A stretch of DNA of 64,000 nucleotides from Polytrichum commune (GCA_950295325.1 OX485809.1:39527081-39591080); one strand, 5' to 3'. Numbered from the stretch's first letter, positions 11,798-23,575 are shown. A program made the numbers and translations. The notes: generated from the sequence alone by a model not told the origin.

Positions 11798-13675
11798 ATG
11801 GCGACCCAAACACGGAAGAAGATCGCGGACAAGCCGCTAGCCCTCCGCAAGGTGCACGTGGTCACCCCCACTGGTCGAGAGGAGAGCAATGAGTTGGAGG
11901 CAGACTTGAGGCACATGGGCTGTCTCGGGTTATGGGAAATATCTTGGAGAATACGCTGTGAGGAGATGGTAAGGGAGTTCGTCACTGGGGAGGTGGACCA
12001 CGTTTACGCTTCCACCATCCGGGCCGACCGGATAGGTGGAATGCGGAATTGTGGAGTAGGGTTTACGGGTTCAAGCAGGGAGGGAAAGGTATGGCCACTA
12101 AGAGAGGATTGTACTAGGGACAAATTCTCCCAGAGGTTGGACCCCAAGTATGGCTACTTTGTGAAGGATTGTAAAGACGAGAGGGAAAGAAGGATATTAG
12201 CTTTTCTAGTGCTTATCTTCAGCCCGGAGAAGCCCTATAACATCACTCTTACCCTTGTCACCACCTTACTTCTTGCAAACTCCGAGAAGAAGGTGGTGGA
12301 TTGGGGAAACATCATTGGGGAGTTGGTGCACAAGTTGGCAACTAACACTAAGCGCGGCCAACCTTCCTATATTGGGCATTTCCTCTTCCACCTTTATGCA
12401 CACGAGAACCTACTCACGGACGAAGAGGAAACCCAATGGACATCGCATCAGTTCATGCGGGAGCTCCAGACTACGGACTTGGAGCCGGAGATGAGCCATG
12501 AGGGTTCGAAGGAGGAAGATGTGGTGGAATTAAGCAATGAAGAACGGTCCGTGACCAAGAAGCGAAAACTAATGTTGGGGAATCGTGCGACGCGGACCAG
12601 ATCCGCCACCAAGCCGGTAGGAGGTGGAACCTCCACCTTCCCCTTGAAGGACAATCCGATGGACTCAATTATCCGCGATTTGGAGGGAGTACGGTCCCGG
12701 ATTGCGGAATATGAGTTGTAAATGCAACAAGTAGGGGAATTGGTGGGCAACCCTCCGCGGGAGAGTTTGGTTGCCGCAATACAGGAGGCCATCCAAGATC
12801 CGCGCCGGTTGAGGGAGCTGGAGCGTAAGGTGGACCACCTTACGGCGGAAAAGCAGAAGACCGTGGAACGAGTACGGAAGTTGGAGGCGGAACGAGAGAA
12901 GCTCCTTAAGCAAGTAAAGGATACCACCCTCACGGTACAAAAGGTGAGTGATATGGTGGAAATCCCGGGGAATGTGTGGTGGAAAGCCAAGATGTTCGAC
13001 GCGGAATTGAAGAATACGGGCCACGTTTCCGGGTCGAAGATGGTTACCTTCATCATGGATCAAGGGAGTAAGATGGACGCATATTTGAAAGCAATGAAGG
13101 CCCTCATTGCTAGCTGCACGGAGTTGTTTCCCGTCGTAATTGAGTCATCGGAGGAAAAAAAGTCCTCATCGGGCTACTTCATCTTGATCCCTCATGACAT
13201 GGTGAAAATTCAGGGTGTCGCGGTAGAAGGTGGAAACCAACATGCGGAAGAGGTGGACCAGATGGAGGACATCACGGCGATCACGGCCCTGCCGGTTTTC
13301 ACCACTAAGGTGTTAGTTTCCAATGCCTCCCCAGTTTCCGCCGCGGTTGGAGTGGAAACCTTGGGTGATTGCCACGTGACCGAGGTATCAACACCGAGTC
13401 TTGCCACGGACTTCCAAGTGGTTGCCCGGGATCCGCCGCCATTTGCAATTATTGCTCCAGGATTTCCGCCGGGCATCCAACTGTCCACACCTCTGGCACC
13501 GGACGTTGCGGAAACGGTGGACCGCGTGGGAGCAATTCCCGGACCCGATGGACACGAGGTGTTAGTGCCACCACCACGTGCTCCATCTTTGGCAACGGAC
13601 AGAGTGGACCGCCGCGAGGAGCGGAAGTAGAATAAGAAGGAAGCCAAGTTGAAGAAGCGGAAGGACAAGGAGTAG
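11798..13675 (+). pseudogene. Unknown ~626-codon protein of the large TIR element, broken by two in-frame stops
   Basis: The frame starts at 11,798 in a good plant context (accATGG). It runs in one frame to 13,675, interrupted only by TAA at 12,719-12,721 and TAG at 13,628-13,630. Both stops could derive from glutamine codons by single C-to-T changes. The N-terminal ~240 residues have a compact hydrophobic pattern that, by eye, loosely resembles plant 'putative transposon protein' domains found in some Athila-like elements; this is unproven. A basic KKRKLML patch follows. A strongly charged coiled coil lies at roughly residues 335-380, then a Pro/Val-rich region. The tail (KKEAKLKKRKDKE) is lysine-rich and nuclear-signal-like. 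I do not recognise the protein. It sits between the left terminus of the TIR element and the nested gypsy element. Confidence 0.65.
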
Positions 13676-14303
13676 ATTTTAGTTAGGATTCCATTTTGGA
13701 TTGTTTTAGGACAAGTAGTTAGATGGCCCCGAGTTGTGCGCCTCGTCATTTTCTTTATTTGGGTTTTAACCTCTCATTGAGGTGGATTGTCATGACTGCC
13801 ACGTGACCCGCGATTTCCAGCATGGAAACCATGGCATGTGGGTGTTAGTTTGATTTAAAAGGGAGAACACTTCGGTGTTTCTCTCATCATTTTGCAATAC
13901 AAGCATTATTTTGTTCAATTCAGACCTTATGCTTTACTCCACCTTCGGTTTGAGTTGAGTCTTAAGTCCATGTGTAATGCAAATGGTCCCTCCTTCCTCT
14001 ACTTGAGGTTTCCGAGTTTTCCGCCATTCCCTATCATTGTGTAAGTTGGTTAGGTTAGTCTTCCGTGATAGGATAAGGGGACAGTAATACCCCGAGGTGC
14101 GTGTGATTGAAACGTCCCTGTGCGAGCAGGTGATGGGCGGAGGAATCTTAAGCGCGGAAAAGAGGAAATGATTGGCCGAGCAAGGGGAAAAAACCCCACC
14201 GTGGGGTTGTTGGGCAAGAGAAGTTCCACACGCACGGTAGGTTCTTCCCACTTATTCCGTCCAACTAGGGACCGACAATGAGCAGCAGTGGATAAACATG
14301 TCC
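13676..14303. other. Native TIR-element sequence 3' of the unknown ORF
   Basis: No credible gene. Contains likely 3' untranslated sequence of the unknown frame and ends at the nested gypsy insertion. Confidence 0.4.
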
Positions 14304-14308
14304 AAGAG
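14304..14308. repeat. 5-bp target-site duplication of gypsy element, left copy
   Basis: aagag directly before the TGTGAG terminus, matched by aagag at 25,755-25,759. Confidence 0.85.
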
Positions 14309-15009
14309 TGTGAGCCCAAAAGGGTGCCCACATTTAGTCTTAGACCCTTGAAACGTTAGTTGATGCACTTTGAAGTAGCATGTTACTTCACAAAAATATA
14401 AAAAGAGTGAAATGTTAGTCTTAGAAGTACCATGTTGTAAGAGGCTAGGATATGAGTTGTTATTGTGTTTTTACCTTCGGAAGGATTTGAGTGAATGAGG
14501 ATAGGTAAGGAGAACTTGGATTGAGTAGTTAGTGAGTAGGCTAGTACAAATGGATGGAGACAACCAAAGTGACTCAAGAGGCAAGTGCATTCGAATTGGG
14601 ATGAATGGAGGATCACATGGAGCGCACAAGTGGACCACCTCATCATGGCCACTTAATGGGGAAGGCCCAAGGAAGAATGCAAGGTGGAGGATAAGCAAAT
14701 TCTCAAAGCACCAATCAAATCACGAGTTAAGCATCGTGGTTTGAATTAAGTGGTGAGCGACGATTTGGAAAAGTAAGGGGAGAAAGTTATGGCGGCGGAA
14801 AGCGAAGGAGGCTAAGTTTGGGTTGAAGCATCCCAAGTTTGGTAAAGTGTGGTAGGTAGAAAGCCAAGGCTAGTTAAATGTTCGAATTAGGATCCTTGTT
14901 GATCATTTGAGGGAGGAAGGCTTAGAAGATAGGATTGGCGCCTACTAAGTAGGAGGAAATCTCAAGGGCTTATCGTGAGCCTTGAGGGTGCTCACCCCCT
15001 CAAGCTTAC

Positions 15010-15016
15010 TATATAA
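15010..15016 (+). promoter_or_regulatory. TATA box of the 5' LTR promoter
   Basis: tatataa, followed within about 30-50 bp by CT-rich sequence typical of plant transcription starts. It would set the U3/R boundary near 15,040-15,060. The same site in the 3' LTR is 24,338-24,344. Confidence 0.6.
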
Positions 15017-15530
15017 TCCCTCATTCTTCCCTCACTCATCCTCTCTTTCCTTTGTGCTCCAAGGCACCCCACGAGTTATAAGTGTGGGTGTGGGAAGCCA
15101 TATTGGAGCACATGTGTGTGCTTAGTTTTTAGTTTGAGAGCCAAGGCTTGTTAGCCTTGAAGAGGGCTTGACCTCTTGGTAGAATTAGTGTTGACGTGAA
15201 GGATTTTAAAGTTAATTCATGATTCCAATTTGTGGTACTTAAAGTTCATGTTTTGAATACACGTGGTTGCAAGTTCCATGTTTAAGAGTTGAGCACTTGA
15301 TGTTGTGATGAGTGCAAAAATATACTTGTGTGGATTAGTTAGTCTTAGTGAAGTTAGGAAATTCTCTCTCCCCCTCTCCTCTCTAGGATTTTAGGATTTT
15401 AGGATTAGAGAAGAATTGTGTGATTAGAAAGGGGTTGTTAGTAGAATTAGGGAAATTAGGTAGGAAGATTAGTTAAGGGCTTGAATAATTAGTGAGGTAG
15501 TTGGGGATTACAACTACAAAGTTGTGGGTT

Positions 15531-15730
15531 CATGAAGGAGCTAGGTTTATGAAGGAGCTGGGTTTGTTTAGTTAGAAAGTAAAGAGCTGGGTTTATGAAG
15601 GAGCTGGGTTTGTTTAGTTAGAAGCTAAGAAGCTGGGTTTATGAAGGAGCTGGGTTTATGAAGGAGCTGGGTTTATGAAGGAGCTAGGTTTATGTAATTA
15701 GAAAGTAAAGAGATGGGTTCATGAAGGAGC
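15531..15730 (+). repeat. Short tandem repeats inside the 5' LTR
   Basis: Several copies of a ~17-bp unit close to atgaaggagctgggttt, interspersed with gtttagttagaaagtaaag blocks. The same array is in the 3' LTR at 24,859-25,058. Confidence 0.85.
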
Positions 15731-16426
15731 TTAGTAGATAGCCTACCTAATTAGCTCATAGACAAGTAGTTAGTTACATTATGCTAGTTAGTGTTATGTG
15801 TGGCTTTCACAAGTAAATGTATTTGAGATTGACTATAGAGAATAGTGTTTTTTTAACACTTGCATCCTCTCTTTAAAAATAAACCACGTGCACAAATTAA
15901 TGGAGAATGTGGAGCACTCTCGCGATGGCAAGACAAAGGAAGCAAAGACCAAAGGTGCGAGGGAGAGATTGACATAAGTCACATAAGTATTTCTTAATAC
16001 TTAAAGGCTTATGTACGGTATGGAGACACCAAGTGAGACCTCTTATAGTAGCGATACGGAATACACAAGTGATAGTTCAAGTGGTAGTATAGAGTCAACG
16101 GCACGGACTCCATTTAGGAGAGGGATATCCTTAAGGGCTTGTGTAGCTAAAGCGGCCGGATGGACGTTAGAAGCAAACAAAGACAAAATAGCACCCGAGC
16201 ATAAGGAGGTTAAAATAACATAGTTAACTTGTGCATTCTCCACATACGTATTGAAATCGTACATTGAGTTGTTAAACGTGAAATTCCAGTTAAATCCAAG
16301 ACCACTTGAAGGGTGAACCTTGCACTATGGACTCATCCAAGTCCAAATCCAATACCGCGGAGGAATGTGAGCCCAAACCCACTACTCGGACTACGGACGC
16401 TTAAGGGTGGGGGGTTTGGCCTCACA

Positions 16427-17335
16427 TAATTGGTGCGTCCGCCGGGAGCGAAGCGGAAGGTAGTTACAAGACTTGGAGGCGACTAGGAGACTTGGAGGCA
16501 ACTAGGAAAAATTGGAGACACAAACTTGAGAGAAGGGAAGGAGCACCCGAAACTCGTTAAGTATTCTCTCTTTGGGTTACATTTGAATTCATTGTATTTC
16601 AACTATTCCTTGGAATGAATTGCATTGTCAATTATGCAAATTCATTTTTGAGGAAGGAGCGCGGCGAAGGTACGTCCTCAACCTTTTTGGGGATTTGCTA
16701 AGAACTTAAAAGGAACCTATAACCGAGTAGCTCATTAAAACATTAGAGGGTAAATTCACCTTAGGACATTGAACTTTGACACTCACCTCGGGGTGAGTCT
16801 CAAAGTTTTGGGAGTTGTCATTTCATGCTCTAGATTAAATTAATATTTCACAAAGTTTATGGTGTTATTACATTGAGTCACGATTGAGGGGAGTGCTAAC
16901 TCACAGGGGGATGCGATTGCTCAAGGTATGTTTATTTCTTCAAAGTGAACTCATTAACTAATTAAGGAATGCCTTTTGTACTCGTGATTGTTGTTATCCG
17001 TTGTAGAGGGTAATTCCCAAATTGTGGATGGTGTGAGAAGTTGAAGGGTGAAGCCTCGACTTTTAACATAATCTACTCGGAAGGTCACCCCCTCACAATC
17101 GGTATTGTGGTGAGTGTTAATTTGCGGGAAGGTGCGGAGGTGATGCTCCGACTTAACCAAAAAATTAACATGAACATGCCTATCCCCTATTGGGATTCTT
17201 TCACCTAAGTGGGCTTGCAGGTTCTTTTCCTCACCTCCTAAAAAAATTATAACCACACCAAGACAAGTGAAAATATTAAGAGGGGAATTGCTAGGATTAT
17301 GTGTGGTCAAGTGAGGGTCGATCGATTCTTATGGA
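16427..17335 (+). other. Primer-binding site region and untranslated leader of gypsy element
   Basis: Directly after the 5' LTR comes taattggtgcgtccgccggg, in the place of the tRNA primer-binding site and resembling the ATTGGTGC/ATTGGCGC starts common in plant gypsy elements. The remaining ~880 bp before the gag ATG show no supported gene. Confidence 0.6.
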
Positions 17336-20300
17336 ATGCAAGGTAGGACTCGCTCACAAAAACCAAGTTTGATAGTAGGACTAGAGAAATCTACTCGAAA
17401 GAGGCGGTCCTCTAAAATCAGTGATAGATTAGAACAAGATAATGTTAGAATAGAGAGTTGTTTGAACGTCGAACCTAGGACTAGGTCAATTCTAGACACC
17501 TTAGAACTTGGAGCTCAACTTGAAGAGGAGATCACTCCCTCCAAATTGAGTGGTGAAACTTCTTCGGAAAATTACACACTTAGAGAAGAATTCCCGGTAG
17601 AAGTTGATAGGGGATTGTTGAATAGTTCACCGGTCACCATGGCCGAGGAACGGGGGATGGATCCACCACCCATACCCCCAATTCCGCCCATACCTCCTAT
17701 ACCTCCAATAGACCCATTGGTTAGGCCAAGAGGCCTACCAATTGCGGTTCCACAAAATTTAGCGGCGATGGATATGCCATCTCATCTCCCTAAATTTTAT
17801 GGGACCAAGGATGAGGACCCCTCTCGGCACATGGAACGGTATATTGAACGGTTGGCTAGCTTCCTCATAACCGACCCGGGTTATTGGTTAGTGTGGTTTC
17901 CTACCACTCTAGAGGGGGAAGCCTATGAATGGTATCGGGATCATGCCGAGGGACATTTTAGGGGATGGGAACAATTACAAAGGGAGTTTCTTAACGAATT
18001 TAGGCCGGAAGTGGATCAAAGTACCGCATTAAGGGCATTGTCGTCATTGAAGCAAGGAAGGGAGGAAGAAATTTCGGCTTACATTAGGAGGTTTGATTTA
18101 GTGTGCACTAGATTTGTGGGTACCATGCTCAACGACGACACGCTAAAGCAATTTTTCATTCAAGGGTTTTTTAAGTCCGGAACTATTAGGGGTGTTCTAG
18201 AAAGGAATCCCTTGACCTTGGCGGATGCCAAGCGTGCGGCTAGAGATATTGAAAACTTGGATAAAGATCACGAAAGGCTATGGAGAAGGGAGGATGAATT
18301 GATCCCACAATTCATCCCCATACGCCCTAGGGTGGTAACGGTAGAACCCGCTAAGTATGAGAACCAAATTCCATATGCCATTGTGGACACCGGTCCCCGA
18401 CCTTTAGCGGTTAGGGAACCGGCACCTCTTTTGGCACTACCGGCCCCTAGAACGGATCCACACTTGGAGGAGGTTGAGAGAAGACTAGGTGCTAGCCAAC
18501 TAGGATTCCAAGAGGCTATGATAAAACAAATGCAAAGCCTCACGGATCAAATGTCATTAATGATCCGGAGTCAACAACCGGGGCCTCCACCCCCGGTTGA
18601 GTCGGGTAGGCATTCTTCCGGATTATGGTGTGTCCAATGTGGCCAACCGGGCCACACGCGTCAATTTTGTAGAAGTGGACAAAACCGTGACCAAAGAGGA
18701 AACGGTAACCCACCTCAACAAAATCAACGAGGTCAAGCGCCACCTCACTATGGAAATGGAAGCAATAGAGGACCACAACCTAGAGGGCAAGGTGGCCAAA
18801 ATTTAGAGAAGAAGGAATTTCATCCCTTTTGTGGAAGGTGGCACGCTCAAGGACAATGTTGGTCCGAAGGTCAAGAGTTTAATTGTAGCAATTGTGGAGG
18901 AAGTCATCCCTCGGATACGTGTCGCCAACCGGACAAAATAATTAATGTCCCTTACCCGGTGGCTAATCCACAACAACAAGCAAGGGATAATATGCGAGGT
19001 GCTAGGCCACAAGGAGTACCGGCCAATGAACTTAGGCCACCTAACTTATACTATGACCATAGTAATGCTAGGCAAACTTTTCATCCACCGGCGGGCTTGC
19101 AAACTACAACCGGTTACATTCCAATACAAAATAGACAAGGAGTTCCACCTAATGGTAGTAACGGGAGACAAGCGCCTCCAACGGATCCGGGACCATCTCA
19201 CTCCCAAGATGTTAGGTTCATGGATGGAGTGTTGGAGGCCACATGTGATGACATGCTTCCTCTCCCAACGAGAATTGGAGAGGAGCAAAGTCAATGGCCT
19301 CCTCACACCAATGCTATTACATATGAGTTAGTGAAGGGTAAGGGTGTGGTTGAAGAAGCACCTGCACTAGCGGTAACTACTAGGGCTAGGAGAGGGGATG
19401 CCTCGTTGGAGGTAGGAATAGGAGAGCAAGGAAATTACTCTTCGGATGAAGAGATTAATCTCTCCGAGTTGCATAGGGTAGCTAGAAGAGCTACTAAGGA
19501 TGTGGAGAGGGAAAATATAATTTTACAAGATAGGGAGAGGACTAATGCGGTACATGACTTGGATAATAGCGATGTGGGTGAATGGGAAGGACCGGGGGTT
19601 CCCGTAGACGAATTCGACATAGTGGGTAATTCTAAGGTGGAAAGATCTACCGGGTACGACTTGTGGGCGGACCTTAGTACACTCAAGGCGGATATTACTT
19701 TCGGCCAACTATTGGAAATTTCACCCACGGCAAGGAAAACATTAAAGGAGGGAATGCCGGTACACAAGAGGATGAGGAAGGTGAAAGCTAAAATAGCCGC
19801 TAGGATCCAATCACAAGGTGGAAGAGACGTGAAAGCTATAGAAATAGAAGTTGTTATAGTAGATAAGGTGGTTCCTAATGTGCTAGTCGACGGAGGGAGT
19901 AGTCTAAATATACTACCGGAGGATACTATGAAAAAATTGGGACTTGGACTCACGGGGCCTTCACCTTTGGTCATAAATATGGCAAATCAAAGTTCGACTA
20001 CGCCTTTGGGGATGATCAAGGATTGTAGAATGACTACGGGAGGTGAGGAGTACTTGGTCACCTTCCATGTCATTAAAATGCACTCCAACAAGGACACCTT
20101 CCCCATTTTGCTAGGTAGGCCTTGGTTGCGGATGGCGAATGCTATGGTCAATTGGGGTGGACCTAAACCATCCATCACTTATGGTCCGGAGGGTAATAGG
20201 GTCATAGTGTCCATTGGTTCATTAGGAGGATGGATGAAGAAGGAGATGTATTTGCCATTGGAGAAGGAAATTGATGACTTAAACGAGAATGAGATTGGCA

Positions 20301-23300
20301 AGGCATTGGTGGGAGTCGTCCATCCCGAAGGTCAAAGGGTTGTTATAGATTCGGGCTCGGGAAGTCTAGGTCCTAATTTTTACAATTATGGGGATAATGG
20401 GGATTATGCCCAATGGCTAAGGGAGTACCCCGAGTCCGAGGTTGATGTAATGGTTACATTTCACCAAGTAGGCTTAGGGAGTGAATTTCCTAGTGTTAGT
20501 TTAGGAGAGGGCTCATTGTTGGAGCCATGTGAGGTGCTCACCGAGGAAGAGTGGGTTAGCGGTGGGTTAACACCTTGGGTAGATGACGTGGAAGAGGGTG
20601 AGGTTAGTTTAATTCATGTAGATGGGACTCAAGAGGAGGATGTGATTATTGAGTCATCGAAATTGGAGGAGCCTTTACATTTCAAGACCACGTCTACGGG
20701 GATAGTTGTAGGTCAAGATGTGAAAGATTACCCCAATGTGCCTTCCGATTGGTATCGGAACAAAGAGGAGCAAGCATATGTGTCGGAAGCGGATTGGCGG
20801 TACGTGGATGTGAAATTAAAGAATGGAAAAACCCGACAAATGAAGATGGGTTCCAAATTGGGGGAGAAAGAGGTTAGGGAGTATAGCAATTTGGTGGATG
20901 AGTTTAGTGATACTTTTGCATGGTCTTACGACGAGCTTAAGGGAATTCCTAGGGAAATGGTAGAGCACCGGATTCCTTTAATTCCGGGGGCGAGGCCAAT
21001 TAGACAAAAGGAGAGGAGGATGAATCCTCAATTGCAATTGTTGGTGAAAGCGGAATTGGAAAGGTTATTGAAGGCCGGGTTTATCAAGCCGGTGGAAATC
21101 ACGGATTGGGTTTCTCCTATGGTCTTAGTAAAGAAAAAAAATGGGAAATTAAGGGTTTGTGTCGACTATAGGAAATTGAATTCGTGCACACAAAAGGATC
21201 ATTTCCCCTTACCTTTTATCACCTTGTTGCTTGAGGAGGTTGGAGGTCATTCGCGATATACCTTTATGGATGGGTATGCGGGTTATAATCAAATTTCCAT
21301 AGCCCTCCAAGATATCCATAAAACGGCTTTTACTACACATTGGGGTACTTTTGTGTGGGTAGTGATGCCATTTGGGTTATGTAATGCCCCGGCTACTTTC
21401 CAACGATTAGTGATGTATATCTTCACCGACTTGTTGTTCAAATCCATGACCGTCTTTGTGGACGATTTTAGCACACAAAGTAATGTGGATGATCACCTAC
21501 ATTGTGTTAGGGAGGCATTGGTTAGGTGTAGGAAGATGAGGTTAGCATTGAACCCGGATAAGACATTTTTGGGAGTGAATAAGGGAGTGTTATTGGGTTA
21601 TGTTGTTAGTGAGAAAGGTAGAGAACCCGATCCGGATAAGATTGCGGCCATAAACGACTTGGCAACTCCAACCAATTCCAAGGGGATCTCTAAGTTGTTA
21701 GGACATGTGGGATGGTACCGGGAACTTATTCCTAATTTTTCAAAGATAGCGGTGCCCATTACCCATTTGCTCAAAAATGATGTCAAATTCGAGTGGACGG
21801 ATGCTTGTCAAAAAGCCTTTGAGGAATTGCGGGATAGGTTGAGCACCTATCCGGTGTTGATACCACCCAATTGGGGTAAACCTTTTCACGTCTATTGTGA
21901 TGCTAGTAATGTGGCAATAGGGAGTGCGCTTTGTCAAGCAACGGGAGAAAAAGAGAAGGATCAACCTATAGCTTATGCGAGTAAGCAATTGACCCCCGCC
22001 GAAAGAAACTACTCTACAACGGAGAGGGAGTGCCTAGCCATGGTGTTTTCCGTTAAAAAGTTTAGGCATTACCTCATGTGCAACCCGGTTGTATTTTTTG
22101 TTGACCACATGGCTATCAAGTATCTAATTAACAAGGCGGAGTTAAGTGGTAGGTTAGCTAGGTGGGTTTTGTTATTAGAAGAATTCGACTACACGGTGGA
22201 ATATAAACCGGGTCGTATGCATTTACAAGCGGACCACTTGTCTAGGTTGTCGGAGGAGATAGGAAAAAATCCGGTAAATGATATGTTAGTAGATGATAGC
22301 CTCTTTGTGGTCACTTCTACACCGGAGTGGTATGCGGGCATAGTGGAATTTCTAACAACCCACAAGTTGCCCAAAGAGTGGACAAAAGAAGAGAGAAGGA
22401 AGGTGAGGGTAAATAGTAGGCAATTTGTTGTAGTGGGCCATAGGTTGTTTAGAAGGGGGTCCGATGGTATTTTACGACGATGCGTGTCAAAAACGGAGGT
22501 TGAAGCGATTTTAATCGCTTGCCACGATAGCGCTTGCGGCGGTCACTTCTCGGGTCAACTCACCGGGCAAAAAATACTTAGAGCGGGCTACTTTTGGCCT
22601 ACACTATTTAAGGACGCCCATGACTATGTAAGGAAATGCGACGCTTGCCAACGGTATGCCCGAGACGACCTTAGAATGGAGATGCCTTTACATGTATCAT
22701 TACCCTTAATTCCTTTCGAAAAATGGGGCATCGACTATGTGGGTGAGGTCCATCCCCAATCTTCAAAAGGAATGAAATATATTGTGGTGGCAACCGAGTA
22801 CCTCACCAAGTGGGCGGAAGCCAAAGCGGTGAAGACCGACACGGCGGAACACGCGGCAACATTTATGTACGAAAACATAATTTCGCGGTTCGGGGTGCCG
22901 AAGATCCTAGTAAGCGATAGGGGTACTCACTTTTTGAATGACTTGATTCGAGAGATGACAGAGAAATTTAAAATTGATCACCGGAAGACTACTCCCTACC
23001 ACCCACAAACCAATGGACAAACGGAAAGGGTTAACGGAATTTTGGTGAGTATACTACGCAAGACGGTTATAGACTCGAAGCGGGATTGGGATACGAAACT
23101 AACGGCGGCACTTTGGGCATACCGTACAACCTATAAGGTAACTACGCGTGCTACACCATTTTCCTTAGTCTATGGTCTTGAAGCGACACTACCAATCGAA
23201 TATGAAGTCGAGTCACTTAGGGTGGCCGTGAGTACGAGACTTACCGAAAGTCAATCCTTACGAAATCGACTAACCGATTTGGAAGCACTTGACGAAGGGA

Positions 23301-23575
23301 GGAGAATGGCGGCTCAACATATTGAGGCAATCCAAAGAAGGAGAAAGATTACTTTCGACAAACGACATAAGAGAAGGGCCCTAACACCGGGAATGATGGT
23401 CATGATTCAAGACGCACGAAAGCTTGAATTTCCGGCGAAATTCAATGCGGTATGGTTAGGACCTTACCTTGTCTATGAGGTCTTTCCTAATAATTCAATT
23501 CAATTGGAAACGTTGAATGGTGAGCTCTTTCCTACCCGTACATCGGGAAGTAGATGTAAGGAGTACCGAGCTTGA
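17336..23575 (+). CDS. Gag-Pol polyprotein of Ty3/gypsy retrotransposon
   Basis: The intact 2,079-residue frame supplies capsid and the enzymes for reverse transcription and integration. A proline/isoleucine-rich stretch lies at about 110-130, followed by the retrotransposon gag domain. CCHC zinc knuckle(s) follow from about 430 (CVQCGQPGHTRQFC, then a second CSNC...H...C). Protease active site DGGSS is near 850. Reverse transcriptase shows VDYRKLN, MPFGLCNAPATFQ and FVDD near 1,373. RNase H shows YCDASN, TTERE and HLQADHLSR. Integrase has an HHCC zinc domain near 1,730-1,772, then the DDE residues in GIDYV, SDRGTHF and the glutamate after NGQTER, then a WLGPYLV motif. There is no frameshift between gag and pol. 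It appears functional. Confidence 0.97.
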   Translation: MQGRTRSQKPSLIVGLEKSTRKRRSSKISDRLEQDNVRIESCLNVEPRTRSILDTLELGAQLEEEITPSKLSGETSSENYTLREEFPVEVDRGLLNSSPVTMAEERGMDPPPIPPIPPIPPIPPIDPLVRPRGLPIAVPQNLAAMDMPSHLPKFYGTKDEDPSRHMERYIERLASFLITDPGYWLVWFPTTLEGEAYEWYRDHAEGHFRGWEQLQREFLNEFRPEVDQSTALRALSSLKQGREEEISAYIRRFDLVCTRFVGTMLNDDTLKQFFIQGFFKSGTIRGVLERNPLTLADAKRAARDIENLDKDHERLWRREDELIPQFIPIRPRVVTVEPAKYENQIPYAIVDTGPRPLAVREPAPLLALPAPRTDPHLEEVERRLGASQLGFQEAMIKQMQSLTDQMSLMIRSQQPGPPPPVESGRHSSGLWCVQCGQPGHTRQFCRSGQNRDQRGNGNPPQQNQRGQAPPHYGNGSNRGPQPRGQGGQNLEKKEFHPFCGRWHAQGQCWSEGQEFNCSNCGGSHPSDTCRQPDKIINVPYPVANPQQQARDNMRGARPQGVPANELRPPNLYYDHSNARQTFHPPAGLQTTTGYIPIQNRQGVPPNGSNGRQAPPTDPGPSHSQDVRFMDGVLEATCDDMLPLPTRIGEEQSQWPPHTNAITYELVKGKGVVEEAPALAVTTRARRGDASLEVGIGEQGNYSSDEEINLSELHRVARRATKDVERENIILQDRERTNAVHDLDNSDVGEWEGPGVPVDEFDIVGNSKVERSTGYDLWADLSTLKADITFGQLLEISPTARKTLKEGMPVHKRMRKVKAKIAARIQSQGGRDVKAIEIEVVIVDKVVPNVLVDGGSSLNILPEDTMKKLGLGLTGPSPLVINMANQSSTTPLGMIKDCRMTTGGEEYLVTFHVIKMHSNKDTFPILLGRPWLRMANAMVNWGGPKPSITYGPEGNRVIVSIGSLGGWMKKEMYLPLEKEIDDLNENEIGKALVGVVHPEGQRVVIDSGSGSLGPNFYNYGDNGDYAQWLREYPESEVDVMVTFHQVGLGSEFPSVSLGEGSLLEPCEVLTEEEWVSGGLTPWVDDVEEGEVSLIHVDGTQEEDVIIESSKLEEPLHFKTTSTGIVVGQDVKDYPNVPSDWYRNKEEQAYVSEADWRYVDVKLKNGKTRQMKMGSKLGEKEVREYSNLVDEFSDTFAWSYDELKGIPREMVEHRIPLIPGARPIRQKERRMNPQLQLLVKAELERLLKAGFIKPVEITDWVSPMVLVKKKNGKLRVCVDYRKLNSCTQKDHFPLPFITLLLEEVGGHSRYTFMDGYAGYNQISIALQDIHKTAFTTHWGTFVWVVMPFGLCNAPATFQRLVMYIFTDLLFKSMTVFVDDFSTQSNVDDHLHCVREALVRCRKMRLALNPDKTFLGVNKGVLLGYVVSEKGREPDPDKIAAINDLATPTNSKGISKLLGHVGWYRELIPNFSKIAVPITHLLKNDVKFEWTDACQKAFEELRDRLSTYPVLIPPNWGKPFHVYCDASNVAIGSALCQATGEKEKDQPIAYASKQLTPAERNYSTTERECLAMVFSVKKFRHYLMCNPVVFFVDHMAIKYLINKAELSGRLARWVLLLEEFDYTVEYKPGRMHLQADHLSRLSEEIGKNPVNDMLVDDSLFVVTSTPEWYAGIVEFLTTHKLPKEWTKEERRKVRVNSRQFVVVGHRLFRRGSDGILRRCVSKTEVEAILIACHDSACGGHFSGQLTGQKILRAGYFWPTLFKDAHDYVRKCDACQRYARDDLRMEMPLHVSLPLIPFEKWGIDYVGEVHPQSSKGMKYIVVATEYLTKWAEAKAVKTDTAEHAATFMYENIISRFGVPKILVSDRGTHFLNDLIREMTEKFKIDHRKTTPYHPQTNGQTERVNGILVSILRKTVIDSKRDWDTKLTAALWAYRTTYKVTTRATPFSLVYGLEATLPIEYEVESLRVAVSTRLTESQSLRNRLTDLEALDEGRRMAAQHIEAIQRRRKITFDKRHKRRALTPGMMVMIQDARKLEFPAKFNAVWLGPYLVYEVFPNNSIQLETLNGELFPTRTSGSRCKEYRA

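Larger units (their letters stand above)
14309..16426 (+). repeat. 5' LTR of gypsy element
   Basis: 2,118 bp, TG...CA ends. Contains a TATA box at 15,010-15,016 and a cluster of short tandem repeats at 15,531-15,730. The small reading frames inside it occur identically in the 3' LTR and are not supported as genes. Confidence 0.97.

Noticed and set aside
12448-13063. Long minus-strand frames opposite the unknown TIR-element ORF
   Set aside because: They are antisense shadows of the coiled-coil frame. Composition and the good start context favour the plus strand.
14383-16264. Several 70-90 residue frames in the 5' LTR, repeated in the 3' LTR
   Set aside because: They overlap on both strands, lie in LTR sequence and are identical only because the LTRs are identical. 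No domain or start context supports them.
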